A DNA stretch of 64,000 nt from contig JACRBJ010000065.1 in assembly GCA_016234555.1 (NCBI GenBank), positions 62,001 to 126,000 on the forward strand. Direction: 5' to 3'. The position numbers were made by a program, and so were the translations under genes. Source of the stretch: Chloroflexota bacterium. GTDB lineage: Bacteria > Chloroflexota > Anaerolineae > Anaerolineales > Villigracilaceae. The notes beneath the pieces are model-generated. The model worked only from the letters and a program-made list of their open reading frames with translations. It searched no databases and had not been told where the DNA came from. Positions 32,801 through 40,865 of this stretch are shown here, piece after piece. Position 1 is the first letter of the stretch, and each line of letters begins with the position of its first letter.

Positions 32801-33337
32801 ATGCCAAAAGCCACAATTAAGCTGATAAACGGAACTATTGTAACAATTGACGGATCGCTTGAAGAAGTCAACTACCTTATCAATCTTTACAAGCTTAAAG
32901 ATATCGCAAACACGAACGATAAAAAGATTGTAAAGAAAGCTAAAAAGAAAAAATCGCCAATACAAACCCAAACATCAAAAAACAAATTTGATGTTCTGAA
33001 GATTATCAACACATTAAGAGATTGCAACGAGGCGGACAACATTGAAAAAAACGTCTTGGATAAGCCAAGTGAGCTAAACAGGGTTTTATTACCACTTTAC
33101 ATCTTGGAAAAGCACCTTCACGACGAAATAGGTTTAACCACATCTGAAATCAGCAAAGTGGCAATAAAACTTGGCGTGAAAGTATCAAGGCAAAATTCTT
33201 TACGAGCCATCAAGTTCACCGGTCCAAAGTATGTCTTTACCGATGCGGAAGGAGCCAGAATTCCGCGCTACCGATTGAACAGGCGAGGAGTCCAATATAT
33301 GGAGGGCGTGATAAATGGGACCAATATTTCTGATTAG
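32801..33337 (+). CDS. Cassette gene A: protein with N-terminal beta-beta-alpha motif and C-terminal wHTH-like region
   Basis: The track starts at a TTG; ATG 32801 after GGGAG is the better start, giving 178 residues. The first 35 residues (ATIKLINGTIVTIDGSLEEVNYLINLYK) form a predicted beta-hairpin and helix very like the start of gene C at 34110 (VELHFGNNFISVLGSEEFVREQIDIF). A Lys-rich linker follows. The C-terminal half (LLPLYILEKHLHDEIGLTTSEISKVAIKLGVKVS, then RYRLNRRGVQYME) reads as a winged helix. AT-rich, unlike its neighbours. Probably a DNA/RNA-binding or sensor component of the cassette. Function unknown. Confidence 0.65.
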   Translation: MPKATIKLINGTIVTIDGSLEEVNYLINLYKLKDIANTNDKKIVKKAKKKKSPIQTQTSKNKFDVLKIINTLRDCNEADNIEKNVLDKPSELNRVLLPLYILEKHLHDEIGLTTSEISKVAIKLGVKVSRQNSLRAIKFTGPKYVFTDAEGARIPRYRLNRRGVQYMEGVINGTNISD

Positions 33338-33348
33338 GAATTTATAAA

Positions 33349-34107
33349 TTGAGCTCAATCGAACAAATTTTACTTACAAAATATTCCAAAGAGCTTGTGG
33401 AAACTCTTTTAAATTCTTACAAAGATTTAAAAGATAATTTCTTCTTAGGGAATTACAAACCAAGCGAGCTAGAAGGCGGCTTCTTTGTCGAGGCAACAAG
33501 GCGAATAATTGAATTTGAGTTAACTAACACAATAATTCCTCCATCAACCCAACTCTCAAATTTCAACGATCAGGAAATGAGAAAATACGAACAAGCAACA
33601 GGCGACGACACTTTTCGTTTTCATATTCCAAGAGTTTTGAAGGCAATCTACAACATTAGAAATAAGCGCGGCGTTGGACATGTAGCAGGAGTAATTCCAA
33701 ACGTAATAGACTCTACATTAATTGTTTCATGCTGCGACTGGATATTAGCTGAACTTGTGCGCATTAACTCAACACTACCCTACGACGAATGTGAAAGATT
33801 AATTGATTCAATCGTTGAAAGAAAAATTTCTATTGTATTTGACACTGGAAAGGTTAAAAGAGTTTTAGACACGTCGTTGCCTACCACTAAACAAGTATTA
33901 GTGCTTTTACATCATTCAAATGGCGAAGTAGATGCAGATGTATTGCGAAGTTGGATTGAATATAAAAACGCTTCGCGGTTTAGAACAGAGATATTGCAAG
34001 ATTTACACAAAAAACGTTTTATTGAATTTGACGGCGTGACATGTTTGATGACACCAAAAGGAATCAAAGAAGTAGAAGAAAATATCTTAAAGCAAGGAGC
34101 AAATTAA
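33349..34107 (+). CDS. Cassette gene B: HEPN-type (Abi-C-like) candidate RNase with C-terminal wHTH
   Basis: 252 residues, TTG start after AGGAA. The middle region (about 90-150) reads LKAIYNIRNKRGVGHVAGV, followed by a helix with CCDWILAELVRI. R-N-x4-G-H (Arg, six residues, His) is the catalytic RX4-6H motif of HEPN RNases, and the spacing and following helix match abortive-infection C-terminal (Abi-C) HEPN domains. Residues 185-250 (KQVLVLLHHSNGEVDADVLRSWI, RTEILQDLHKKRFIEFDG) look like a winged helix. HEPN proteins cleave RNA in toxin-antitoxin and phage-defence systems. It lies between two related genes. AT-rich, likely acquired. Confidence 0.65.
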   Translation: MSSIEQILLTKYSKELVETLLNSYKDLKDNFFLGNYKPSELEGGFFVEATRRIIEFELTNTIIPPSTQLSNFNDQEMRKYEQATGDDTFRFHIPRVLKAIYNIRNKRGVGHVAGVIPNVIDSTLIVSCCDWILAELVRINSTLPYDECERLIDSIVERKISIVFDTGKVKRVLDTSLPTTKQVLVLLHHSNGEVDADVLRSWIEYKNASRFRTEILQDLHKKRFIEFDGVTCLMTPKGIKEVEENILKQGAN

Positions 34108-34109
34108 GT

Positions 34110-34619
34110 ATGGACACAAAAGTTGAACTACATTTTGGGAATAATTTTATTTCTGTACTGGGCAGTGAAGAGTTTGTTCGCGAGCAAATTGACATTTTTT
34201 ATGATTATTTTGACAAAAATGCAAACTTAATTCCAGAAGAAAATGACACTGTCTTAGAAGATTTAAACATGACTCCTAAAACTGGCTCTCCAAAAACGGC
34301 AAATGTTAGAGAGTTTTACTCACAATACACTCCCAGTTCACAATCTGAATCTGCCCTCGTGTTGGCTGGATGGATTTACAGTCAAAGAGGTATTTCGCCA
34401 TTTGAAATTACAGAATTAAAAGCATTATTTGACGAGGTAGGGGCGTCAAGTCCAGCAAGACTTGACAACACAATTAAGTTAATGCAGAGAGACAGTAAAA
34501 AACTATTTCAATCCCTAAGTGGTGGTCTCCTTAGACCATCAATATACGGAGAAAATTACTTTAAATCAGAAATGAAATTAGTACCTGGGGCACTTCCAGA
34601 CAAACGGGAAAATACGTAA
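34110..34619 (+). CDS. Cassette gene C: paralogue-like protein with beta-beta-alpha motif and helical C-terminal domain
   Basis: 169 residues from ATG 34110, two bases after the gene B stop, with AAGGAG upstream. The N-terminus GSEEFVREQIDIFYDYF resembles gene A. The C-terminal domain begins NVREFYSQYTPSSQSESALVLAGWIYSQRGISPFEITELKALFDEVG, a pattern I associate with a widespread uncharacterised wHTH family that has the same N-terminal motif; I cannot name its Pfam entry. It may be a sensor or antitoxin for gene B. AT-rich. Confidence 0.65.
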   Translation: MDTKVELHFGNNFISVLGSEEFVREQIDIFYDYFDKNANLIPEENDTVLEDLNMTPKTGSPKTANVREFYSQYTPSSQSESALVLAGWIYSQRGISPFEITELKALFDEVGASSPARLDNTIKLMQRDSKKLFQSLSGGLLRPSIYGENYFKSEMKLVPGALPDKRENT

Positions 34620-34635
34620 GCTAAAAGGAAGTGCT

Positions 34636-35475
34636 ATGACAAAAAAACTCCAGAACTACATCGTCACTATTTCAGGCGTAATAATTACAATTCTGCTTTC
34701 GCTAGTCTCTGGCTTTTTTCTGAGATTACCACCAGAAATCACGTGGCTTACATTTTCCACTGGCGCTAGTATAACTGTCACCTTAACTCTCCTTGAACAG
34801 CGTTTACTGACAGCAAACTCGGAGGAAATCAACAAAAAGTTAGAATTATATAGACTGCTTGACACAATAAACGATGACGAATTACAAAAACGTGCACACA
34901 TTGCTCTTGAACAGTGCCGCACAGAAATTGACAACTTATCCAAAGGCGTATTTCGAATTGACTCCTCAGAACTTCATCAGTATTTAATTCAAACATCTAA
35001 CATCGCCAAGCGACATATTATCGCAACGCATGTCGGGATTGACGAGTATCACAATCTAGAGGAAGGTTCTCCTTCTGCTGAACAATCAGCTGGTATCCAA
35101 CAATGGTACGCACACAAAATGAAATTATTGCGTAAAGGAATCAACTTTGAGCGAATTTATATCTTATCCAAGAATACATCGGTAGAAAAGAAAACTGGGC
35201 AGTTAAAAGTTCAAATCCAAAAATATCTTGAGAAGCAGCAAAAAGATGGGATTTCGATTAGTATCGTATGGCAAGAAGACCTTGAAAAACCAGATTTAAT
35301 TCAAGATATCAGTATTTTTGATGATAAAGTTGTTCTGCTGTTACATCCCGCTTGGAAAACTGGTTTTAGCGATATTACAGTTTACAAAAGAAAATTTGAC
35401 GTTGAGAAATACACGAATCTATATTATGCAATTCGTTCTAAGGGGCATTTCCTTTCTAAAATTGACAAGTCTTAG
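34636..35475 (+). CDS. Cassette gene D: two-TM protein with a PLD-like (HKD-less) domain
   Basis: 279 residues. Two transmembrane helices at about 8-28 and 33-53 (YIVTISGVIITILLSLVSGFFL, WLTFSTGASITVTLTLL) are followed by a coiled segment and a cytoplasmic domain of about 200 residues. The latter (AKRHIIATHVGIDEYHNL, WYAHKMKLLRKGINFERIYIL, KDGISISIVWQEDL, QDISIFDDKVVLLLH) follows the layout of a phospholipase-D-like fold without the HKD motif, as in many uncharacterised bacterial membrane proteins. A ribosome binding site AAAGGAAG precedes the ATG. It closes the cassette and could be the membrane effector or anchor. Confidence 0.6.
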   Translation: MTKKLQNYIVTISGVIITILLSLVSGFFLRLPPEITWLTFSTGASITVTLTLLEQRLLTANSEEINKKLELYRLLDTINDDELQKRAHIALEQCRTEIDNLSKGVFRIDSSELHQYLIQTSNIAKRHIIATHVGIDEYHNLEEGSPSAEQSAGIQQWYAHKMKLLRKGINFERIYILSKNTSVEKKTGQLKVQIQKYLEKQQKDGISISIVWQEDLEKPDLIQDISIFDDKVVLLLHPAWKTGFSDITVYKRKFDVEKYTNLYYAIRSKGHFLSKIDKS

Positions 35476-35611
35476 AAGTATTTCATCTCTATCAGAAATG
35501 CATTGAGGTTTCCGCCTTTCTGATAAGGCTGTTTGGGTCATCATCCCCTTTCCGTCTAAATTCAACCTCACACCAGCAAACTAAATTCGGACAAACCTAG
35601 TAAAATTAGGA

Positions 35612-36841
35612 ATGCCAACTCCCACCCACCACATCGACATCAATCATCCCGATTTCATCGCGAGTCCATACGCGCAGTTGAAAGCCCTGCGAGACGAGTC
35701 GCCAGCCTATCACGACCCCGTCTGGGACAAGACCTTCTTCACGCGCCATGCGGACATCACGTCCCTGCTGAGGGATAAACGCCTTGGGCGCACCATGCTG
35801 CATTTGTATTCGCGCGAGGAAATCGGCTGGCCCCCGCCCGATCCGCGCACCAAAGGCTTCCGCGGGTATCAGGACAACGTCTTTATGGATATGGAAGGCA
35901 AGTCCCATGCCAGAATCCGCTCGCTGGTGACGAAGGTCTTCACGCCCAAACGGGTGGAGAGTCTGCGCGGCAGGCTGGAGCAAACCACCCATCGGCTGAT
36001 CGACGCCGTGGAAGCGGACGGCAGGTGCGACTTTGTCCACGCCATTGCAGAGCCGCTGCCCGTGACGATGATCGCCGACCTGCTGGGGATTCCCGAAGCG
36101 CAAAGAGGGAACCTGCGTCCGTGGTCGAATGCCATCGTCAAGATGTATGAGCTTGGTTATACCGACGAACAGGTCGAAGCCGCCAACCGCGCCGCAAGCG
36201 ACTTCATGGAAATGGTCGGCGCACTGGCGGAGGAACGCCGCGCCCATCCGCAGGATGACCTCATCACCGACCTCGTTCAGGTCACGGATCAGGGTGAGAC
36301 GCTCACCGAAAATGAATTGCGAGCCACCAGCATTTTCCTGCTGAACGCGGGGCACGAAGCCACGGTCAACGGCTCATCGCTTGGACTGCGCGCCCTGTTT
36401 CAAAATCCCAGCCAGTTTGAAACGATGAAAGAAGCGGTTTATCAAAATAACACGTCCCTGCTCAAGACCGCCGTCGATGAACTCCTGCGCTACGAAACAC
36501 CGCTGCCCATGTTCCAACGCTACGTGCTGGAGGATATGGAGATCAACGGAGTCCCGCTCGAGCGCGGCTCGGAAGTTGGATTATTCTACATCTCGGGGAA
36601 TCGCGACTCCGCCCGCTTCGAACGACCCGACGAGTTGATCCTGTCCCGACAGGACAATCCCTTGCTGACGTTTGGTCTCGGCACCCATTACTGTCTCGGC
36701 GCACCGCTTGCGCGTCTGGAGTTGCAGGTGCTGTTCAGCGTCTTGTTCCAACGTCTGCCGAACGTCCGCGCGGCGGGAGAAGCGCAATTTGCCAAAGGCT
36801 TTGTCATTCGCGGCTTGGAAAAACTGCCGATTGAGTTTTAG
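35612..36841 (+). CDS. Cytochrome P450
   Basis: 409 residues, the normal length of a soluble bacterial P450. Heme-binding loop FGLGTHYCLGAPLAR with the proximal Cys; I-helix oxygen-activation motif LLNAGHEATVN; K-helix ExxR in ELLRYETP. It should hydroxylate an unknown organic substrate with electrons from a ferredoxin partner and needs O2. No reductase or ferredoxin partner is adjacent, so electron donors must come from elsewhere. GC-rich, in contrast to the AT-rich cassette before it. TTTCTGATAAGG lies upstream near 35515 but lacks the second half of the Mo/W operator. Confidence 0.95.
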   Translation: MPTPTHHIDINHPDFIASPYAQLKALRDESPAYHDPVWDKTFFTRHADITSLLRDKRLGRTMLHLYSREEIGWPPPDPRTKGFRGYQDNVFMDMEGKSHARIRSLVTKVFTPKRVESLRGRLEQTTHRLIDAVEADGRCDFVHAIAEPLPVTMIADLLGIPEAQRGNLRPWSNAIVKMYELGYTDEQVEAANRAASDFMEMVGALAEERRAHPQDDLITDLVQVTDQGETLTENELRATSIFLLNAGHEATVNGSSLGLRALFQNPSQFETMKEAVYQNNTSLLKTAVDELLRYETPLPMFQRYVLEDMEINGVPLERGSEVGLFYISGNRDSARFERPDELILSRQDNPLLTFGLGTHYCLGAPLARLELQVLFSVLFQRLPNVRAAGEAQFAKGFVIRGLEKLPIEF

Positions 36842-36890
36842 TTGAGACAGCTTGCTGTCCGACTCCAGAGAAAAGTATTAGGAGCATGCA

Positions 36891-37400
36891 ATGGACATCA
36901 TCTCTTTTAACGGCAAGACCTATAACAGCCTCGAAGAAATGCCAGCCGACCAGCGTGCCGCGTACGAGCAGGTGATGGCATTCATGAAGGACGAGAACAA
37001 CAACGGCATCCCCGACATGTTCGAGGGCGACGTGATCCAAAAGATGATCGGGCTGGCGGCGAACACGCGGGTCATGGTCAACGGGCAGGAGGTGCAGGGA
37101 TTGGACGCCCTGCCGCCCGAAGCGCGTGAAAAGTTCGACAAAGCCATGCAGGTATTGGGGCGGATGGGGATGCTTCCGCAAGGGACGCAGGAAATGTTGG
37201 GGACCTCATTCCAATCCGCGCCGCAAATCTCCACGAGGGAACCCGTATTTGCGAAGTCGCCTTCGATTATCCAGTCCGCGCCTTCCGCCATTTCAGAAGA
37301 TACAGGTCCGCGTGTTGGGGGCATCCTGCTCGCCGTTGTAGGAGTCCTGTTTCTATGCGCCCTGATCGCCGTTGCGGGGTTTCTACTCCTTGCCCAGTAA
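36891..37400 (+). CDS. C-tail-anchored membrane protein of unknown function
   Basis: 169 residues. The N-terminal 100 are soluble and acidic (MDIISFNGKTYNSLEEMPADQRAAYEQVMAF, then a DENNNGIPDMFEGD stretch resembling a dockerin or EF-hand-like calcium loop). A Ser/Pro linker leads to one C-terminal transmembrane helix (GGILLAVVGVLFLCALIAVAGFLLLA). The same N-terminal block occurs in other Chloroflexota hypothetical proteins, to my recollection. No function can be assigned. Confidence 0.7.
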   Translation: MDIISFNGKTYNSLEEMPADQRAAYEQVMAFMKDENNNGIPDMFEGDVIQKMIGLAANTRVMVNGQEVQGLDALPPEAREKFDKAMQVLGRMGMLPQGTQEMLGTSFQSAPQISTREPVFAKSPSIIQSAPSAISEDTGPRVGGILLAVVGVLFLCALIAVAGFLLLAQ

Positions 37401-37613
37401 AAGTCAGCATGGAACAGAATCAATGTAACTTTATGGTCCCACCGTTTTTAACGGGAAAACCAAAACCTCAGCCACGGATTTCACAGATTTACGCGGATTG
37501 GAATAAAAAATCAGTGAAAATCCGTGAAACACCGCACTGGCGCGCGGCGCAAGTGTCTGTGGCAAAGAAATGACTCACCGTCTTTTGTCCCGCCAGAAAC
37601 GGGAGACCCAACT
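37401..37613. other. Intergenic region with a CGGATTTCACAGATT-type repeat
   Basis: Between convergent genes. Contains CACGGATTTCACAGATTTAC and a partly complementary AAAATCCGTGAAACACC, a dispersed repeat common in many genomes. No gene or terminator is evident. Confidence 0.4.
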
Positions 37614-38171
37614 TCATTTTGCCTTCCTGCGGAACAACGCATCCTGCGGACTCGGCGGGAAGACCCCATGTTCCACCGAACGTAACTCCTCCACCGTGAA
37701 GAAGGCGTTGGGATATTCCCGCTGGATGATGTCTGCCACTTCGGGCAGGTTCTTCCGCATGACGATGGTGTAGATCAGGTTGACCGGTCCCTGTGAGCCG
37801 TGCGCGTCCACGCGGGTGACGCCGTAGCCTTTTTCGCTCAGGGATTTCGTCAACTCGTGGACGTGGTTCGGGACGATGACACGCACCACCAACATACCGA
37901 TGGCAAGTTTGTTCTCGATGAGCATGCCGATGTAGGTGCCGGTGGCAAATCCGCCCGCATAAGCCAGGTAAGCGATGACATTATGCGCGCCCCTGGTAAT
38001 CTCCGAGATCACACTGACCCAGATGAATACCTCCACAAAACCGAGCAGGGGAGCGAGATGCCTTTTGCCCCGCGACGTGAAGATGATCCGCATTGTCCCC
38101 AAGGTCACGTCGGTCACGCGGGCGAAGAAAACAAGCAGGGGCAATCCAATCCATGCGTACCAGTCAAACAT
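37614..38171 (-). CDS. UPF0316 (DUF5698/DUF2179) membrane protein
   Basis: 185 residues. Three N-terminal transmembrane helices with the DUF5698 signature FFARVTDVTLGTMRIIFTSRGKR are followed by AYAGGFATGTYIGMLIENKLAIG and a cytoplasmic DUF2179 domain (NHVHELTKSLSEKGYGVTRVDAHGSQGPVNLIYTIVMRKN). DUF2179 is a small ligand-binding-type fold also found in YitT transporters. The function of the family is not established. Confidence 0.9.
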   Translation of the reverse strand: MFDWYAWIGLPLLVFFARVTDVTLGTMRIIFTSRGKRHLAPLLGFVEVFIWVSVISEITRGAHNVIAYLAYAGGFATGTYIGMLIENKLAIGMLVVRVIVPNHVHELTKSLSEKGYGVTRVDAHGSQGPVNLIYTIVMRKNLPEVADIIQREYPNAFFTVEELRSVEHGVFPPSPQDALFRRKAK

Positions 38172-38442
38172 AAACCTCCATCAAGACGGACTCCGCAAGT
38201 TCTACTTGCGGAAACTCCAATCCAGAAGTAGAACTTCCAGACTCCGAAACGCCGCAGGGGATTATATTAGACTTTATCGGTAATTAGCCCAAACTCATTC
38301 TGGACGCTGATGAACGCACGCGAAGCGAAACGCGGATTCCCCCTTTGAATCAGCGTGAATCTGCGTCCCGATTTTATTTCCGATAGAGTCTATTCTCCCG
38401 GCTGAAACTGTTTCATTTTCCCTGTTTTTTTGCAATAATTGA

Positions 38443-38471
38443 ATCAGGACTTTTATCAGGACTTTTATCAG
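38443..38471 (+). repeat. Short tandem repeat ATCAGGACTTTT
   Basis: Two complete 12-base units and the start of a third (ATCAG), placed 23-51 bases upstream of the -10 box, where an activator would bind. The 12-base period is close to a helical turn. Confidence 0.6.
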
Positions 38472-38493
38472 TTGTATTTGGAGAAAATATGGC

Positions 38494-38513
38494 TATAATC
38501 ATATTAATATGAT
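38494..38513 (+). promoter_or_regulatory. Promoter -10 box with overlapping 16-base palindrome (kor operon)
   Basis: TATAAT at 38494-38499 overlaps ATCATATTAATATGAT (38498-38513), a perfect palindrome. A dimeric repressor bound here would block initiation. The promoter serves the ferredoxin/oxidoreductase operon starting at 38552. Confidence 0.6.
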
Positions 38514-38551
38514 TTATCAGATGAATAAAACTTCAAGCAGAAAGGATTGCC

Positions 38552-38806
38552 ATGACCGAACTTGTCCCTGCTGAAAACCAAGCCACAGAAAAGGCTCACC
38601 GAAAGGGACCGCGTGGCGAGGTGAAGATTTTTGCAACCTGGTGCAAGGGTTGCAATATTTGCGTTGTGTTTTGCCCAACGCATGTGTTGGCGATGCATCC
38701 AAGCGGAAACCACCCGATTGTGGTGGAACCGGACAATTGCACCGCCTGTCATTTCTGCGACACCCACTGCCCGGACCTGGCATTGGTGGTCACAAAGTTA
38801 GAGTAA
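38552..38806 (+). CDS. korD: 2-oxoacid:ferredoxin oxidoreductase delta subunit (2[4Fe-4S] ferredoxin)
   Basis: 84 residues with two complete cluster motifs, WCKGCNICVVFCP and NCTACHFCDTHCP. It is the electron-exit subunit of a four-subunit oxidoreductase of the 2-oxoglutarate/2-oxoacid type. The start follows AAAGGA. The alpha subunit gene follows after 17 bases. It is cytoplasmic and should pass electrons to free ferredoxin. Confidence 0.9.
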   Translation: MTELVPAENQATEKAHRKGPRGEVKIFATWCKGCNICVVFCPTHVLAMHPSGNHPIVVEPDNCTACHFCDTHCPDLALVVTKLE

Positions 38807-38823
38807 TTCTCGAGGAGGCTGTT

Positions 38824-39936
38824 TTGACAATCAAACTCATGCAAGGCAACGAGGCGATTGCGATGGGAGCGCTCGCCGCCGGCTGCCGTTTCTATGCAGG
38901 ATACCCCATCACCCCCTCCACCGAGGTGGCGGAAGTGATGGCGCGCGAACTCCCGAAAGTTGGCGGCAAGTTTATCCAAATGGAGGATGAGATCGCCAGC
39001 ATGGCTGCCATCATCGGCGGCTCGGTGGGCGGACTCAAATCGATGACCGCCACCAGCGGACCGGGTTTCTCGCTGATGCAGGAAAACATCGGCTATGCGG
39101 CGATGGCGGAAATCCCATGCGTCATCGTCAACGTCCAGCGGCTGGGACCGTCCACCGGGCAACCAACCGCCGCGTCGCAGGGCGACGTGATGCAGGCGCG
39201 CTGGGGCACGCACGGCGACCATCCCATCATCGCGCTCAGTCCCACCTCGGTGGCGCAATCCTTCGACCTGACAGTCAAGGCGTTCAATCTTTCTGAAAAA
39301 TACCGCACGCCGGTCATTCTGCTCACCGACGAAATCATCGGTCACATGCGCGAACCGGTTGAACTGCCCGACTTCGACACCGTCGAAAAGGTGGAGCGGG
39401 TCGTGACCGATACCCCCGACGATTACCAAGCCTTCCGCAATGGGCCCGGCGATGTACCGCCGATGGCAAGCTTTGGACTTGGCTATCGTTACCACATCAC
39501 CGGCTTGTTCCACGACGAGGTCGGCTTCCCCACCCAGCGGCTTGACGAGATCGACCACTGGCTTGAGCGCGTCAACCGAAAGATCGAGAACGCCGAAGAT
39601 GTTCTGCTCTACCAGACCGATTACCAGCCCGGAGCGCGTACTGCCATTTTGAGTTACGGCGCGTCGGCTCGCACCGCCCGCCACGCCGTAAAACAAATGC
39701 GAGCCAAAGGTGAAAAGGTCAATCTCTTCACCGTGCAGACGATCTGGCCCTTCCCTGAAAAGGCGGTGGAGGAACTGGCGGACTCTGTGGATAAGATCAT
39801 CGTCCCCGAAATGAATCTCGGACAACTGGCGCTGGAAGTGGAGCGGGTGGCTGGGCGGAAGAAGGTCGTGCGCGTCAACCGCGGCAACGGCGAGATGGTC
39901 ACACCCGATATGGTTTTGGAAGCAGCGGAGGCTTAG
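38824..39936 (+). CDS. korA: 2-oxoacid:ferredoxin oxidoreductase alpha subunit
   Basis: The track start is wrong; TTG 38824, five bases after GAGGAGG, gives 370 residues. Conserved alpha-subunit segments: GNEAIAMGALAAGCRFYAGYPITPSTEVAEVMA, EDEIASMAAIIGGSVGG, TATSGPGFSLMQENIGYA and NVQRLGPSTGQPT. The C-terminal domain has YGASARTARHAVKQMRAKGEKV. Together with korB it forms the thiamine-dependent core. Substrate preference (2-oxoglutarate against branched-chain 2-oxoacids) cannot be settled by eye; the YPITPSTE and GPSTGQPT motifs favour KorA. Confidence 0.92.
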   Translation: MTIKLMQGNEAIAMGALAAGCRFYAGYPITPSTEVAEVMARELPKVGGKFIQMEDEIASMAAIIGGSVGGLKSMTATSGPGFSLMQENIGYAAMAEIPCVIVNVQRLGPSTGQPTAASQGDVMQARWGTHGDHPIIALSPTSVAQSFDLTVKAFNLSEKYRTPVILLTDEIIGHMREPVELPDFDTVEKVERVVTDTPDDYQAFRNGPGDVPPMASFGLGYRYHITGLFHDEVGFPTQRLDEIDHWLERVNRKIENAEDVLLYQTDYQPGARTAILSYGASARTARHAVKQMRAKGEKVNLFTVQTIWPFPEKAVEELADSVDKIIVPEMNLGQLALEVERVAGRKKVVRVNRGNGEMVTPDMVLEAAEA

Positions 39937-39938
39937 GC

Positions 39939-40865
39939 ATGTCACAACATATTCTTTCCGTTCACGACCTGGACGTCGACGAGGGGCAAATTCCGCGCGA
40001 GGACTGGTTCGAGTCCAGTTCCACCCTGCACAACCTGCGGAAGAACAAGAAGTTCCCCACCATCTGGTGCGCGGGCTGCGGCATCGGCGTAGTGATGGGG
40101 TCGTTGATCCGCGCCATCGAAAGCCTGGGACTCGAAAACGACCAGGTGGCGCTGGTGGCTGGCATCGGCTGTACCGCGCGTATGCCGGTCTACATGGATT
40201 ACAACACCCTGCACACCACGCACGGGCGCGCGCTGGCGTTTGCCACCGGGCTGAAGATTGCCCGCCCCGACATGAAGGTCATCGCCATCATGGGCGACGG
40301 CGATGCGCTGGCGATTGGCGGCAACCACTTCATCCATGCCGCGCGCCGCAATATCGGCATCACCGCGCTGGTGGTGAACAATTCCATCTACGGCATGACG
40401 GGCGGACAATACAGCCCGACCACGCCGCTGGACATGCGAGCCACAACCGCCCCGTACGGAAACGTCGAACCACCCTTCCCCGTCTGTGATTTGGCTGCCG
40501 CGGCGGGAGCGGTTTACGTCGCCCGCAGCACGGTCTATCATCCGCTCGAACTGGACAAGCACCTGTCCGAAGCCATCTCAACCGAAGGGTTCAGCCTGGT
40601 GGAAGCCGTCAGCTACTGCCACACCACCTACGGGCGCATCAACAAACTCGGTTCGGCGGCGGATATGATGCGGATGCTCAAAGACAACAGCATGTCCAAG
40701 TCCGCCTACGACAAGCTCAGCCCCGAGTCGCAGGAGGCGAATACCAAGATCGTGCGCGGAGTTCTGCACAAGAAGAAGCGCCCCGAATATACCAAGATTT
40801 ACGACTCGCTCGTGGAGCGCAAACACCTCGAGGAACTGAAACTACGCAACGCGGGGAGGCACTAA
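39939..40865 (+). CDS. korB: 2-oxoacid:ferredoxin oxidoreductase beta subunit (TPP-binding)
   Basis: 308 residues. Cluster- and TPP-binding motifs: IWCAGCGIGVVMGS, GIGCTARMPVYMDYNTLHTTHGRALAFATGLK and GDGDALAIGGNHFIHAARRN with the Mg-TPP site ending in NSIYGMTGGQYSPTTP. It decarboxylates the 2-oxoacid and hands electrons to KorD. Starts two bases after korA and overlaps korC by one base. Confidence 0.93.
   Translation: MSQHILSVHDLDVDEGQIPREDWFESSSTLHNLRKNKKFPTIWCAGCGIGVVMGSLIRAIESLGLENDQVALVAGIGCTARMPVYMDYNTLHTTHGRALAFATGLKIARPDMKVIAIMGDGDALAIGGNHFIHAARRNIGITALVVNNSIYGMTGGQYSPTTPLDMRATTAPYGNVEPPFPVCDLAAAAGAVYVARSTVYHPLELDKHLSEAISTEGFSLVEAVSYCHTTYGRINKLGSAADMMRMLKDNSMSKSAYDKLSPESQEANTKIVRGVLHKKKRPEYTKIYDSLVERKHLEELKLRNAGRH

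Larger units (their letters stand above)
38172..38551. other. Long intergenic region upstream of the oxidoreductase operon
   Basis: Contains a TCCGCAAGT-TCT-ACTTGCGGA hairpin near 38191-38211, a decayed repeat with AATCAGCGTGAATCTGCG, a tandem array of ATCAGGACTTTT (two and a half units, 38443-38471), and the kor promoter with its palindrome (38494-38513). No coding potential is seen. Confidence 0.6.

Noticed and set aside
32700-35500. AT-rich cassette as a prophage remnant or integrative element
   Set aside because: No integrase, transposase, phage structural gene, tRNA attachment site or flanking repeat was found.
35510-35540. TTTCTGATAAGG upstream of the P450 gene as a further Mo/W operator
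   Set aside because: Only one half of the palindrome is present; CTTATCAGA is missing at the right distance and no -10 box precedes it.
38172-38300. Hairpins upstream of the kor operon as a possible tRNA
   Set aside because: No cloverleaf, T-loop GTTCRA or CCA-end pattern; only simple palindromes.
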